Assembly (NCBI RefSeq): GCF_052180275.1
Contig: NZ_CP197465.1
Location: forward strand, 5,084,001 to 5,148,000
DNA length: 64,000 bases
From: Kumtagia sp052180275
GTDB taxonomy: Bacteria > Pseudomonadota > Alphaproteobacteria > Rhizobiales > Rhizobiaceae
Reading direction: 5' to 3'
The position numbers and the translations under genes were made by a program. Shown here piece by piece: positions 1 to 9,216 of the stretch (its first letter is position 1; each line of letters begins with the position of its first letter). The notes below the pieces were generated by a model. The model did no database searches, was not told the origin of the DNA, and saw nothing but the letters and a program-made list of their open reading frames with translations.

Positions 1-1
1 G

Positions 2-349
2 CCGACCACGGCGCTGGACGTCACCGTGCAGAAGCAGATTTTGAGGCTGATCGCGGCACTACAGCGCGAGCACGGCACGGCGATCCTGTTCGTCACCCAC
101 GATCTCGGCGTGGTCGCCAAGATCAGCCAGAAGGTTTCCGTGCTCTATGCCGGCAAGGTGGTCGAGGAGGCCGACACCCCTGCCCTGTTCGCCGATCCGA
201 AGCACGCCTACACGCGGGCGCTGATGGCTGCGACGCCGAAATATACCGATCCCTTCGCCTCGCTGAAGCCGGTCGATGAAGCGGTGCTGGTGGGATTGGC
301 GGCGGAGATCGCCGCGGTCGACCGCGACTGGAGGGCGCCGCATGGCTGA
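2..349 (+). CDS. Dipeptide/oligopeptide ABC transporter ATPase, C-terminal fragment (DppD-like)
   Basis: Only the last 115 residues lie in the window; the gene begins upstream. The D-loop (TTALDVTVQ) opens the fragment, the H-loop FVTHDLG puts the switch histidine at fragment residue 33, and the C-terminal HAYTRALM region is typical of the oligopeptide-transporter ATPase extension. It would hydrolyse ATP on the inner face of the membrane to drive peptide or related solute import, paired with the second ATPase at 472. The stop codon TGA (347-349) lies inside an ATGGCTGA string that is also the start of a repeat-derived mini-ORF. The substrate cannot be read from this fragment. Confidence 0.9.
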   Translation, partial: PTTALDVTVQKQILRLIAALQREHGTAILFVTHDLGVVAKISQKVSVLYAGKVVEEADTPALFADPKHAYTRALMAATPKYTDPFASLKPVDEAVLVGLAAEIAAVDRDWRAPHG

Positions 350-365
350 GTTCGCGAAAGCCGGG

Positions 366-457
366 AAATCCGGGGACAGTTTACTTAATTCCCCTGATCT
401 ACACCTTGCGTTTGCGAGCCGGGCTCGAGGGGAATTAAGTAAACTGTCCCCGGATTT
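366..457. repeat. Palindromic repeat family A, copy 1, with bridging mini-ORF 342-479
   Basis: Perfect 29-bp inverted repeat (366-394 and 429-457) whose core is GGGGACAGTTTACTT, separated by 34 bp. Related copies lie at 10857, 23654, 25580 (decayed) and 50985. A 45-codon open frame, 342-479, crosses it: its ATG overlaps the dppD-like stop by 8 nt (ATGGCTGA) and its TGA overlaps the next ATPase start by the same 8 nt. The peptide contains GDSLL, as in the other copies. About 15 bp of flanking sequence (GGGCGCC..CAT..GGCTGA) is present on both sides. The dyad could also form an RNA hairpin. Confidence 0.85.
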
Positions 458-471
458 CAGGGCGCCTCATC

Positions 472-1305
472 ATGGCTGACGCGCTGTTTTCCGTGCGCGG
501 CCTGAAAGTCGCGTTGCCCGACATGACGCGCAAGACTGCCTTCGGCAGCGCGCCAAAAATCGAGATATTGAAAGGGCTCGATTTCGACCTGCCGCGCCAT
601 CAGGTGACGGGCATCGTCGGCGAGTCCGGTTCGGGAAAGTCGACGCTTGGCCGCGCGCTGGTGCGGCTGCTGGAGCCGAGCGAGGGCACCGTGACCTTCG
701 ACGGGCGCGACATCACGCATTTGCCGGAGGCGGAACTGCGGCCGCTGCGCCGCGACCTGCAGATGATTTTTCAGGACCCGATGTCGTCGCTCAACCCGCG
801 CCGCACCATCGGCGCGATCATCGCCGCACCGCTCAGGCAGAACGGCATGGCCGACGATCTCGCCGGGCGGGTGGCGGAGGCGCTGCGGCGCGTCGGCCTG
901 CCGGAAAATTTTGCAAAACGCTATCGCCACGAACTGTCTGGCGGCCAGCGGCAGCGGGTCGGTATCGCGCGGGCGCTGGCGCTGTCGCCGAAATTCGTGT
1001 TGGCCGACGAGATCGTGTCGGGGCTGGATGTGTCGACCCAGGCGCAGATCCTGACGCTGCTCGAAAAACTCGCCTCGGAAATGGGGCTGACGGTCGCCTT
1101 CATCAGCCACGATCTGTCGGTGATCCGGCGACTATGCAAGCAGGTGATTGTCATGCGCCACGGGCAGATCGTCGAGGCGGGACCGACCGACGAGATTTTC
1201 GCCGCGCCGCAGGACGCCTATACGCGCGAACTCATTGCCGCGATCCCGCTACCGGAGATCGATGACGGCTGGCTGGGCGAACGCCATGGCAGGGAGGCGG
1301 TCTGA
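472..1305 (+). CDS. Dipeptide/oligopeptide ABC transporter ATPase (DppF-like)
   Basis: Complete 277-residue nucleotide-binding subunit: Walker A GESGSGKST at about residues 50-58, Q-loop MIFQDPMSSLNPR near 100, signature LSGGQRQRVGIARA near 155-168, Walker B/D-loop VLADEIVSGLDVS and H-loop FISHDLSVIRR. The Q-loop wording and the C-terminal AYTREL motif are those of the dipeptide/nickel/oligopeptide family; the Pro usual after the Walker B DE is Ile here. It is co-directional with the upstream ATPase; permeases and binding protein must lie outside the window. There is no Shine-Dalgarno before the ATG; the start overlaps the stop of a repeat mini-ORF, so translation is probably coupled. The length is short for the family but all motifs are present. 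Confidence 0.9.
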   Translation: MADALFSVRGLKVALPDMTRKTAFGSAPKIEILKGLDFDLPRHQVTGIVGESGSGKSTLGRALVRLLEPSEGTVTFDGRDITHLPEAELRPLRRDLQMIFQDPMSSLNPRRTIGAIIAAPLRQNGMADDLAGRVAEALRRVGLPENFAKRYRHELSGGQRQRVGIARALALSPKFVLADEIVSGLDVSTQAQILTLLEKLASEMGLTVAFISHDLSVIRRLCKQVIVMRHGQIVEAGPTDEIFAAPQDAYTRELIAAIPLPEIDDGWLGERHGREAV

Positions 1306-1376
1306 CGTTTTTCGAAGCGTCGGGCCTGCGGGCGCCCGGCGCGGCAAGGCAACCGCCCGCCAATGGGAGACGTGAC

Positions 1377-1976
1377 ATGCAGTATTTTCTTCGCGGCGCG
1401 GTTTTCACACTCGCGCTCACCGCCGGCGCCGGCATCGCCTCCGCCGATTCCATTCCCGGAATGCGCGGCCACGACCACACCGGCGTCACCGTGCCGGACA
1501 TGAAGCAGGCGGTCGATTTCTTCACCGATGTGATCGGCTGCAAGAAGGCGATGTCGTTCGGCCCGTTCGCCGACGACAAGGGCACCTTCATGACCGACCT
1601 GCTGGGCGTCGATCCGAAGGCGGTGATCGAGGAGATCACGCTGGTGCGCTGCGGTTTCGGCTCGAATGTCGAACTGTTCAAATACACCGCGCCCGACCAG
1701 AAGGATGTGCAGGCGAAGAACAGCGATATCGGCGGCTTCCACATCGCCTTCTATGTCGACGACGTGGCGGCCGCGAAAACCTATCTGGAGGGCAAGGGCG
1801 TGGCCACCCGCATGGGGCCGCTGCCGGTCAACGAAGGGCCGGCGGCGGGCCAGACCATTCTCTACTTCCAGGCGCCGTGGGGCTTGCAGTTCGAGGCGAT
1901 CAGCTATCCCGGCGGCATGGCCTACGAGAAGGACGCCGAGACGGTGCTGTGGAGCCCGAAAGAGCCGGCGAAGTAG
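1377..1976 (+). CDS. Secreted VOC (glyoxalase/dioxygenase-fold) protein
   Basis: 199 residues with a Sec-type signal peptide (hydrophobic residues about 6-20, likely cleavage after IASA) followed by one vicinal-oxygen-chelate domain starting at RGHDHTGVTVPDMKQAVDFF and ending with the APWGLQFEAISYP strand typical of glyoxalase/bleomycin-resistance folds. Candidate metal ligands are the first His, a central Glu/His and the late Glu of QFEAI. An exported VOC protein is unusual because most members are cytoplasmic. It follows the ABC ATPases by 71 bp and may be the last gene of that operon. The reaction and substrate are unknown. Confidence 0.75.
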   Translation: MQYFLRGAVFTLALTAGAGIASADSIPGMRGHDHTGVTVPDMKQAVDFFTDVIGCKKAMSFGPFADDKGTFMTDLLGVDPKAVIEEITLVRCGFGSNVELFKYTAPDQKDVQAKNSDIGGFHIAFYVDDVAAAKTYLEGKGVATRMGPLPVNEGPAAGQTILYFQAPWGLQFEAISYPGGMAYEKDAETVLWSPKEPAK

Positions 1977-2165
1977 GAGCGGGAAAGCTCGATTCAGTAA
2001 CGAGACAATCGGCTGACGCCGATGCCGCCCCTCAGAGGGTAAGGGTGGCATCAGCGGCGGTCAACTTTGACCTCCGTAGGTATCAGAATGCCACAACCTT
2101 TATCGCCAAGCACGCATGGTGCATGGCGTTCGAACCTCCCAAGGACTTGAGCCGGCGTCCAGCGG

Positions 2166-2597
2166 TCATGACGTATCGATGGCCACACGGAAGGCCAAAA
2201 CGCGCCGCGCTGTGATGAAACGGCCCCATCCGATCGCCGGCGCGGGTTGCGTATGACGCCCGTCAGGTCCGCCGCGAAAGAGCCGCCCGGCAAAATCCTG
2301 CAAGCCGCCGAAGATCGAGGCCAGCGCGCGCAGGCAGCGGGCGAGCCGCAAAGCCTCGGCGCGGCCGTCGCCGTCCGGCCCGTGGACCGTGGCCGGCGGC
2401 AAGGCTAGTGCGCCGCCTGCCCGCTCCGTGGCAAAAGCCCGCGCGACGGCCTCCGAGGATCGCATGAGCGGCAGCAGCAAGGCACGGAGCGAGAGCGGCA
2501 GAACGCAGAGCAGCTCGGCCAAGACGGCGAGCCGAAGCAGCATGAGCGCGATGCTCTTCAGCGTCTCCTGCTCGTCTTGGCTTTCGGCCCTGTCCAT
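2166..2597 (-). CDS. Hypothetical protein with one hydrophobic N-terminal segment
   Basis: 143 residues, divergent from the aminobenzoyl-CoA island. A GGAGG sequence lies 5 nt before the ATG (2597), supporting this start. Residues about 14-45 form a leucine-rich hydrophobic segment; the remainder is Ala/Arg/Gly-rich with no motif I recognise. A dyad GGAAA-TT-TTTCC sits at 2647-2658, about 50 bp upstream, as a possible operator or promoter element. I cannot assign a function, and the Arg-rich C-terminus may be partly spurious. Confidence 0.5.
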   Translation of the reverse strand: MDRAESQDEQETLKSIALMLLRLAVLAELLCVLPLSLRALLLPLMRSSEAVARAFATERAGGALALPPATVHGPDGDGRAEALRLARCLRALASIFGGLQDFAGRLFRGGPDGRHTQPAPAIGWGRFITARRVLAFRVAIDTS

Positions 2598-2899
2598 TCC
2601 AGCCTCCGTTCGGCATGGATAATAGCCGAGAAAGGAGAAGGATCAAGGAAATTTTTCCTATCCTCTTTCGGCGCGCATAGCATGACGTAGAAGAGGGCGG
2701 AGCCAGCGGCCGGAATCAAAGGCCTTCGGCATGAGAGGCGGCGCCGGTGTTCAAGAAGGTGGCCCCGTTTCCACCCGCGGACCGGATCAGGGTCGCAGGA
2801 CAGAAGCCGCCACAATTATGGCTGGGTAGAAACTTTAAGCTTGAAATAATTTCTCCTCGCGCCGATACTCGATATCTGAAATCCAGCGGAGGTCGCATC
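2598..2899. promoter_or_regulatory. 302-bp divergent intergenic region with operator-like dyads
   Basis: Gene-free stretch between the divergent hypothetical gene and the monooxygenase. It holds a short dyad GGAAATTTTTCC (2647-2658) and, 54 bp before the monooxygenase start, an AT-rich patch centred on TTTAAGCTTGAAA (2834-2846). I see no RNA gene or riboswitch fold. The open frame here, continuous with the monooxygenase, lacks family similarity and is treated as non-coding. Confidence 0.45.
2834..2846. promoter_or_regulatory. Candidate operator TTTAAGCTTGAAA
   Basis: Near-palindromic 13-mer just upstream of the monooxygenase. Close relatives occur at 28770-28782 (12/13 identical) and 27826-27838 (11/13), each in a promoter region of a catabolic gene. 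The size and dyad suit a MarR-type dimer; the MarR gene at 6122 in this operon is the obvious candidate. Binding is inferred only from position and symmetry. Confidence 0.4.
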
Positions 2900-5191
2900 A
2901 TGAAGGTTGCGGTACTCGGCGGCGGTCCCGCCGGCCTCTATTTCGCCATATCGATGAAGCTGCGGAATTCCTCGCACGAGGTGACCGTGGTGGAACGCAA
3001 CAAGCCCGACGACACGTTCGGCTGGGGCGTCGTGCTGTCGGCCGAGACGCTGGAGAACCTGACCAGGAACGACCCGGTCAGCGCCGTGTGGATCAAGCGC
3101 TATTTCGCCTATTGGGACGACATCGCCGTCATCCACAAGGGCGTGCGGACCGTCTCGACCGGCCACGGCTTCTGCGGCATCGGCCGCAAGCGGCTGCTGA
3201 CCCTGCTGCAAAGGCGGGCGCGCGAACTGGGCATCAAGCTTCAGTTCGAAACCGAAGTGCCGGACCCAAAACCCTATATGGAGACGCACGATCTCGTGGT
3301 CGCGGCGGACGGGTTGAATTCGCGCTCGCGCGCGGCCTTCGCGGAAGTGTTCAAGCCGGACATCGACGTGCGCAAATGCAAGTTCGTGTGGCTGGGCACA
3401 AACCAGAAATTCGACGACGCCTTCACCTTCATCTTCGAAGAAACCGAGTATGGCTGGGTGTGGGCGCATGCCTACCAGTTCGATCCGGAGACGGCGACCT
3501 TCATCGTCGAATGCAGCCAGGAGACGTGGGACGCCTTCGGATTCGGCGCGATGACGCAGCAGGAATCGATCGCTACCTGCGAGCGCATCTTCGAAAAGCA
3601 TCTCGGCGGCCACCCGCTGATGACCAACGCCAACCACATCCGCGGCTCGGCCTGGATCAATTTCCCGCGGGTGCTGTGCGAGCGCTGGTCACACAAGAAC
3701 CTTGCGCTGATGGGCGATGCGTCGGCGTCGGCGCATTTTTCCATCGGCTCGGGCACCAAGCTGGCGCTGGAGAGCGCGGTGGCGCTGGCCGATTACGTGC
3801 ATTCGGAGCCGAACCTGCCGGCGGCCTTCGAGAAATACGAAAGCGCGCGGCGCACCGAGGTGCTGAAGCTGCAATCGGCGGCGCGCAATTCGCTCGAATG
3901 GTTCGAGGAGGTGGAGCGCTACCTGCATTTGGATCCGGTGCAGTTCAACTATTCGCTGCTGACCCGCTCGCAGCGCATCAGCCACGAGAATCTCAGGCTG
4001 CGCGACCCGGAATGGCTCGGCGACGCCGAGGCATGGTTCCACCGGCAGGCGGGCAACACCGGCAATTTGCACCGCGCGCCGATGTTCGCGCCGTTCAAGC
4101 TGCGCGACATGGTGGTGCGCAACCGCGTCGTCGTTTCGCCGATGGCGCAATACAAGGCCGTCGACGGCTGCCCGACCGACTGGCATTTTGCCCACTATGC
4201 CGAGCGCGCCAAGGGCGGCGCCGGGCTGATCTATATCGAGATGACCTGCGTCAGCCCCGAGGGGCGGATCACGCCCGGTTGTCCGGGTTTCTATGCGCCT
4301 GAACATGAGGTCGCGTGGAAGCGGCTGGTGGATTTCGTGCACCGCGAGACCGACACGAAGATCTGTGCGCAGATCGGCCATTCCGGCCCGAAAGGCTCGA
4401 CCCAGCTCGGATGGGAAGAAAGCGACGCGCCGCTGGCGGCCGGAAACTGGCCGATCATGGCGGCATCCGACGTGCCGTGGTCGCCGCGCAACCAGGCGCC
4501 GAAGCCGATGACCCGCGCCGACATGGATTTTGTGCGCGACCAGTTCGTGGCTTCGGCCGAGATGGCGGCGCGCTGCGGCTTCGACATGCTGGAGATCCAC
4601 GCCGCCCACGGCTATTTGCTGTCGTCCTTCATCACGCCGCTAACCAACCGGCGCAGCGACGACTATGGCGGGTCGCTGGAAAACCGCATGCGCTATCCGC
4701 TGGAGGTTTTTCACGCAATGCGCGCCGTGTGGCCTCAGGAAAAGCCGATCTCGGTGCGCATTTCCGCCAATGACTGGGTGGGCGCCGAAGGCGTGACGCC
4801 GGCCGAGGCGGTTGAGATCGCGCGCATGCTGCAATTGGCGGGCGTCGATATCTGCGACGTGTCGGCGGGCCAGACCTCGATCCGGGCGCGGCCGGTCTAT
4901 GGCCGCATGTTCCAGACGCCGTTCTCCGACCGCATACGCAACGAGACCGGCATGGCGACCATGGCCGTCGGCAACATTTTCGAACCCGACCACGTCAACT
5001 CGATCCTGATGGCGGGCCGCGCCGACCTCGTCTGCCTGGCGCGACCGCATCTCGCCGACCCCTACTGGACGCTGCATGCGGCAGTGACATTGAACGACCG
5101 CGACGTGAAGTGGCCCGATCCATACCTGCCCGGCCGCGACCAGATCTATCGCCTGGCCGAGCGCACGGCGACGATGGGGCTGAAGGTATGA
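2900..5191 (+). CDS. Bifunctional 2-aminobenzoyl-CoA (or salicylyl-CoA) monooxygenase/reductase
   Basis: 763 residues with two flavin domains. Residues 1 to about 385 are an FAD aromatic-hydroxylase-like domain (dinucleotide motif LGGGPAG at 6-12, later LALMGDASASAHFSIGSG). From about 393 an Old-Yellow-Enzyme-like domain follows (PFKLRDMVVRNRVVVSPM, later EIHAAHGYLLSSF and YGGSLENR). This architecture is that of anthraniloyl-CoA monooxygenase/reductase and its salicylyl-CoA 5-hydroxylase relatives, which hydroxylate and then reduce the CoA-bound ring using NAD(P)H and O2. The neighbouring 2-aminobenzoate-CoA ligase and kynureninase favour 2-aminobenzoyl-CoA. The ATG at 2900 follows GGAGGT and begins the dinucleotide fold; longer upstream starts are not supported. 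The stop overlaps an ATGA mini-ORF start. Confidence 0.93.
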   Translation: MKVAVLGGGPAGLYFAISMKLRNSSHEVTVVERNKPDDTFGWGVVLSAETLENLTRNDPVSAVWIKRYFAYWDDIAVIHKGVRTVSTGHGFCGIGRKRLLTLLQRRARELGIKLQFETEVPDPKPYMETHDLVVAADGLNSRSRAAFAEVFKPDIDVRKCKFVWLGTNQKFDDAFTFIFEETEYGWVWAHAYQFDPETATFIVECSQETWDAFGFGAMTQQESIATCERIFEKHLGGHPLMTNANHIRGSAWINFPRVLCERWSHKNLALMGDASASAHFSIGSGTKLALESAVALADYVHSEPNLPAAFEKYESARRTEVLKLQSAARNSLEWFEEVERYLHLDPVQFNYSLLTRSQRISHENLRLRDPEWLGDAEAWFHRQAGNTGNLHRAPMFAPFKLRDMVVRNRVVVSPMAQYKAVDGCPTDWHFAHYAERAKGGAGLIYIEMTCVSPEGRITPGCPGFYAPEHEVAWKRLVDFVHRETDTKICAQIGHSGPKGSTQLGWEESDAPLAAGNWPIMAASDVPWSPRNQAPKPMTRADMDFVRDQFVASAEMAARCGFDMLEIHAAHGYLLSSFITPLTNRRSDDYGGSLENRMRYPLEVFHAMRAVWPQEKPISVRISANDWVGAEGVTPAEAVEIARMLQLAGVDICDVSAGQTSIRARPVYGRMFQTPFSDRIRNETGMATMAVGNIFEPDHVNSILMAGRADLVCLARPHLADPYWTLHAAVTLNDRDVKWPDPYLPGRDQIYRLAERTATMGLKV

Positions 5192-5210
5192 TCCTCGCCC
5201 TGCAACCTGA

Positions 5211-5349
5211 GCGCCGCCCCTCATCCCCCTGCCGGGACCTTCTCCCCGTGAAGGACGGGGAGAAGGGGGAAGCGGCGACGTTGCGGCCAGCCTCCTTCTC
5301 CCCGTCCTTCACGGGGAGAAGGTCCCGGCAGGGGGATGAGGGGCGGCGC
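5211..5349. repeat. Perfect 56-bp inverted repeat (rhizobial palindrome, family B) with mini-ORF 5188-5373
   Basis: The arms 5211-5266 and 5294-5349 are exact reverse complements, with a 27-nt loop; the core reads CTTCTCCCCGTGAAGGAC. A diverged relative lies at 31031-31206. An open frame from ATG 5188 (ATGA overlap with the monooxygenase stop) to TGA 5371-5373 (ATGA overlap with the SDR start at 5370) crosses the whole element. The string ATGATCC occurs at both ends, which could reflect duplication of the gene junction on insertion. Confidence 0.9.
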
Positions 5350-5369
5350 AATCCTTGGGAGGCGGCTCC

Positions 5370-6128
5370 ATGATCCCCTTCCGCCATGCATTGGTGACAG
5401 GCGGCGGGTCGGGCGTCGGGCGTGCCATCGCGCTGGCGCTGGCGAACGACGGGATCGATGTGACGATCTGCGGGCGGCGCGCGGCGCAGCTTGACGCCGT
5501 GGCGGCGGAGAACGAGCGGGTGCATGGCCTTGTCGCCGACGTGACCGATGAAACGTCGATGAAGGCCCTCTACGCAAAGGCCGAAGCCACGCGCGGGCCT
5601 TTCGACATCGTCGTCGCCAATGCCGGCATGGCGGGCAGCGCGCCGGCGCACAAGGTTTCGCTCGCCGACTGGCAGAAGACGTTGGAAGTCAACCTGACCG
5701 GCGCCTTCCTGTCGGTGCAACCGGCGCTTGCCGGCATGGCCGCGCGCAAAAGCGGCCGCATCGTCTTCGTCGCCTCGACCGCCGGTCTCAAGGGTTACGG
5801 CTATGTCGCGCCCTATGTGGCGGCCAAGCACGGAGTGGTAGGCCTGATGCGGGCGCTGGCCGCGGAAAACGCGAAGACCGGCATCACCGTCAACGCCGTC
5901 TGCCCCGGTTTCGTCGAGACCGACATGCTGGAAGAATCCGTGCAGAGGATCGTCGAAAAGACCGGCCGCAGCGTCGAGGAAGCGCGGAAATCGCTGGCCG
6001 CGACCAATCCGCAAAACCGTTTCATCCAGCCGGACGAGGTGGCAGCCGCGGTTCTGTGGCTGTGCTCGGATGCCGCGCGCTCGGTCACCGGGCAGGCACT
6101 GTCGCTGTCGGGAGGCGAGACATGGTGA
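5370..6128 (+). CDS. SDR-family oxidoreductase (3-hydroxyacyl-CoA dehydrogenase-like)
   Basis: 252-residue classical short-chain dehydrogenase: cofactor motif TGGGSGVG near residues 10-17, NAG in VVANAGMAG near 89, catalytic Ser in VASTAG and YVAAK at about 149-153, then NAVCPGFVETDM and the C-terminal SGGETW typical of FabG/3-hydroxyacyl-CoA dehydrogenases. In this operon it would oxidise a hydroxyacyl-CoA intermediate after ring reduction of 2-aminobenzoyl-CoA; the step is inferred. The ATG at 5370 has a GGGAGG upstream, and its ATGA is shared with a repeat mini-ORF stop. It overlaps the MarR gene by 7 nt. Confidence 0.9.
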   Translation: MIPFRHALVTGGGSGVGRAIALALANDGIDVTICGRRAAQLDAVAAENERVHGLVADVTDETSMKALYAKAEATRGPFDIVVANAGMAGSAPAHKVSLADWQKTLEVNLTGAFLSVQPALAGMAARKSGRIVFVASTAGLKGYGYVAPYVAAKHGVVGLMRALAAENAKTGITVNAVCPGFVETDMLEESVQRIVEKTGRSVEEARKSLAATNPQNRFIQPDEVAAAVLWLCSDAARSVTGQALSLSGGETW

Positions 6129-6598
6129 GCGCGCCGCTTTCCGCGCCCGATATCTCGAAGGACAGCAAGGAGCGGCTGCGGCTGTGGATCCGGCTGCTGC
6201 GCGCCTCGCGCACCATCGAGGCCGAACTGCGCGAGCGGCTGAAGAAGGATTTCGACACGACGCTCCCCCGCTTCGACGTGATGGCGGCGCTGTACCGCGC
6301 GCCGGAGGGCATGCTGATGAGCGACCTGTCGCGTTTCCTGCTGGTGTCCAACGGCAATGTCACGGGCATCGTCGACCGGCTGGTCTCCGAAGGGCTGGTG
6401 ACGCGGGCGCGGCGCAACGGCGACCGCCGCACCTCGATGGTGCGGCTGACGGAGTCAGGCACCTCGTCCTTCCGCGACATGGCGTCGGCGCATGAAGGCT
6501 GGATCGGCGAGCTGCTGGGCGGTGTGACAGAGGAAGAGACGCGGCGGCTGGCGGGCATGCTTAAATCCTTCCGCAGCAACTGGGAGGGACGCGAATGA
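6122..6598 (+). CDS. MarR-family transcriptional regulator
   Basis: 158 residues, winged-helix MarR fold: helices RLRLWIRLLRASRTIEAELR, then DVMAALYRAPEGMLMSDLS, recognition helix LLVSNGNVTGIVDRLVSEG and the wing with RRNGDRRTSMVRLTESG. MarR proteins within aromatic catabolic operons usually bind the aromatic acid or its CoA thioester and repress the operon; 2-aminobenzoyl-CoA is the natural guess. It is embedded in the operon (7-nt overlap with the SDR, ATGA overlap with the hydratase). The candidate operator is the dyad at 2834. Confidence 0.92.
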   Translation: MVSAPLSAPDISKDSKERLRLWIRLLRASRTIEAELRERLKKDFDTTLPRFDVMAALYRAPEGMLMSDLSRFLLVSNGNVTGIVDRLVSEGLVTRARRNGDRRTSMVRLTESGTSSFRDMASAHEGWIGELLGGVTEEETRRLAGMLKSFRSNWEGRE

Positions 6599-7413
6599 AG
6601 GGTATCCAGATGGCCGGGCTGAAGCCAGACCATTTTTTGTGGCAGGTTGACGGCAGGATCGCGCGGGTGCGGCTCGACCGGCCGGAACGCAAGAACCCGC
6701 TGACCTTCGAATCCTACGCCGAACTGCGCGACACGTTTCGCGACCTCGTCTATGCCGACGATGTCGATGCGGTGGTATTCCTTCCCAACGGCGGCAATTT
6801 CTGCTCGGGCGGCGATGTGCACGAGATCATCGGCCCGCTGGTCGACATGGACATGAAGCAGTTGCTCGCCTTCACCCGCATGACCGGCGACCTCGTCAAG
6901 GCGATGCTGAACTGCGGCAAGCCGATCATAACGGCGGTCGACGGCGTAGCGGTGGGCGCGGGCGCGATCATCACCATGGCCTCCGATATCCGCATCGCCA
7001 CGCCGGAAGCAAAAACCGCCTTCCTGTTCACCCGCGTCGGCCTCGCCGGCTGCGACATGGGCGCCTGCGCGATCCTGCCGCGCATCATCGGCCAGGGCCG
7101 CGCCGCCGAGCTGCTTTATACGGGGCGCACGATGACAGCGGCCGAAGGCGAGCGCTGGGGGTTTTATAATCGCCTAGTGGCGGCGGACGCGCTGGAGGCC
7201 GACGCACTGGAGATGGCGGCGCGCATCGTTTCCGGGCCGACCTTCGCCCATGGTATCACCAAGACGCAGTTGAACCACGAATGGTCGATGGGTCTGGACC
7301 AGGCGATCGAGGCGGAGGCGCAGGCGCAGGCGATCTGCATGCAGACGCGCGATTTCGAGCGGGCGTATCGGGCATTCGTAGCCAAGGAAAAGCCGGTGTT
7401 TCAGGGGGATTGA
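6595..7413 (+). CDS. Enoyl-CoA hydratase/isomerase family protein
   Basis: 272 residues of the crotonase superfamily. The first oxyanion-hole strand is VVFLPNGGNFCSGGDVHE, the second is AVDGVAVGAGAIITMASDI, followed by AKTAFLFTRVGLAGCDMGA and a YTGRTMTAAEGERWG helix. It is expected to hydrate or isomerise a CoA-bound alicyclic intermediate in the lower 2-aminobenzoyl-CoA pathway. The start ATG is shared (ATGA) with the MarR stop. The downstream junction to the acyl-CoA dehydrogenase is interrupted by a palindromic repeat. Confidence 0.9.
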   Translation: MKGIQMAGLKPDHFLWQVDGRIARVRLDRPERKNPLTFESYAELRDTFRDLVYADDVDAVVFLPNGGNFCSGGDVHEIIGPLVDMDMKQLLAFTRMTGDLVKAMLNCGKPIITAVDGVAVGAGAIITMASDIRIATPEAKTAFLFTRVGLAGCDMGACAILPRIIGQGRAAELLYTGRTMTAAEGERWGFYNRLVAADALEADALEMAARIVSGPTFAHGITKTQLNHEWSMGLDQAIEAEAQAQAICMQTRDFERAYRAFVAKEKPVFQGD

Positions 7414-7428
7414 GGATTGGATCGCTTT

Positions 7429-7568
7429 GCGCCCCCTCCACCACGCTTCGCGTGGTCCCCCTCCCCCGCTTCGCAGGGGAGGAACCGCAGCGTCGCCGCC
7501 GGCACGACCTGGATCCTCCTCTGCGAAGCGGGGGAGGGGGACCACGCAAAGCGTGGTGGAGGGGGCGC
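7429..7568. repeat. Inverted repeat family C, copy 1, with mini-ORF 7417-7599
   Basis: The arms begin GCGCCCCCTCCACCACGC and end with its complement; over 48 bp they differ at one base (CTTCG versus CTTTG). Other copies are at 58680 and 62664. An open frame from TTG 7417 (3 nt after the hydratase stop, same frame) ends at TGA 7597-7599, overlapping the acyl-CoA dehydrogenase start by 8 nt (ATGCCTGA). The element is GC-rich, free of stops in that frame, and could form a strong RNA hairpin. Confidence 0.88.
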
Positions 7569-7591
7569 TTGCATCAACAGGGAGGCGAACC

Positions 7592-8749
<1,158 letters not shown>

Positions 8750-8762
8750 AAGGGGAAAGACA

Positions 8763-9215
8763 ATGGCGAAGGATCTTGCGAAAGGCATTACGGCGAACGG
8801 CTCCGGCTTCGACGGGGTGAAGTGGAACATTCTCGGCCAGACCTATTTTCCGAAGGCGGTCTGCGAATCGACCTTCGCTTTCGAGACGAACAGTGCGCCC
8901 GGCCAGTTCGTGCCGGTCCACATCCATCCCGACCAGGAGGAATTCATCCTGGTGCAGGAGGGCCAGCTCGAACTGAAGCTCGACGGCGTGTGGTCTACGG
9001 CGAAAGCCGGCGATCTGGTGCGCATGCCGCGCGGCATCCCGCATGGCTATTTCAACAAGTCTGACAAGCCCTGCCGCGCTTTGTTCTGGGTGTCGCCGGC
9101 GGGCCGGCTCAGGGAATTGTTCGAGGAACTGCACGACAAGAGCGACATACCCACGATCATAAAGCTGTCGGCCGAGCACGACGTGGATTTCCTGCCGGAA
9201 GAAGCGAACGCGTAA
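8763..9215 (+). CDS. Single-domain cupin protein in aminobenzoyl-CoA operon
   Basis: 150 residues, one cupin barrel. Motif 1 is PVHIHPDQEEFILVQEG (two His and a Glu as metal ligands) and motif 2 is MPRGIPHGYFNKS (last His). No signal peptide. It is placed between the acyl-CoA dehydrogenase and the CoA ligase, 13 nt after the former and 1 nt before the latter, so it is surely co-translated with the pathway. It could be an isomerase, a thioesterase-assisting or a metal-dependent ring-cleaving step; I do not recognise the specific reaction. Confidence 0.82.
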   Translation: MAKDLAKGITANGSGFDGVKWNILGQTYFPKAVCESTFAFETNSAPGQFVPVHIHPDQEEFILVQEGQLELKLDGVWSTAKAGDLVRMPRGIPHGYFNKSDKPCRALFWVSPAGRLRELFEELHDKSDIPTIIKLSAEHDVDFLPEEANA

Positions 9216-9216
9216 A

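Noticed and set aside
2747..2899. Extension of the monooxygenase reading frame by 51 codons upstream
   Set aside because: The FAD dinucleotide motif begins right after ATG 2900, which has its own GGAGGT; the upstream codons cover an AT-rich operator-like region.
2598..2899. Riboswitch in the leader of the aminobenzoyl-CoA operon
   Set aside because: No conserved aptamer pattern found by eye; only short protein-operator-like dyads.
5211..5349. Rho-independent terminator
   Set aside because: Perfect stem but no T-run, and it sits within an operon whose downstream genes have no other promoter.
4995..6014. Minus-strand frame across the family B repeat and SDR
   Set aside because: Arises because the palindrome and the SDR antisense lack stops; no ribosome site or domain.
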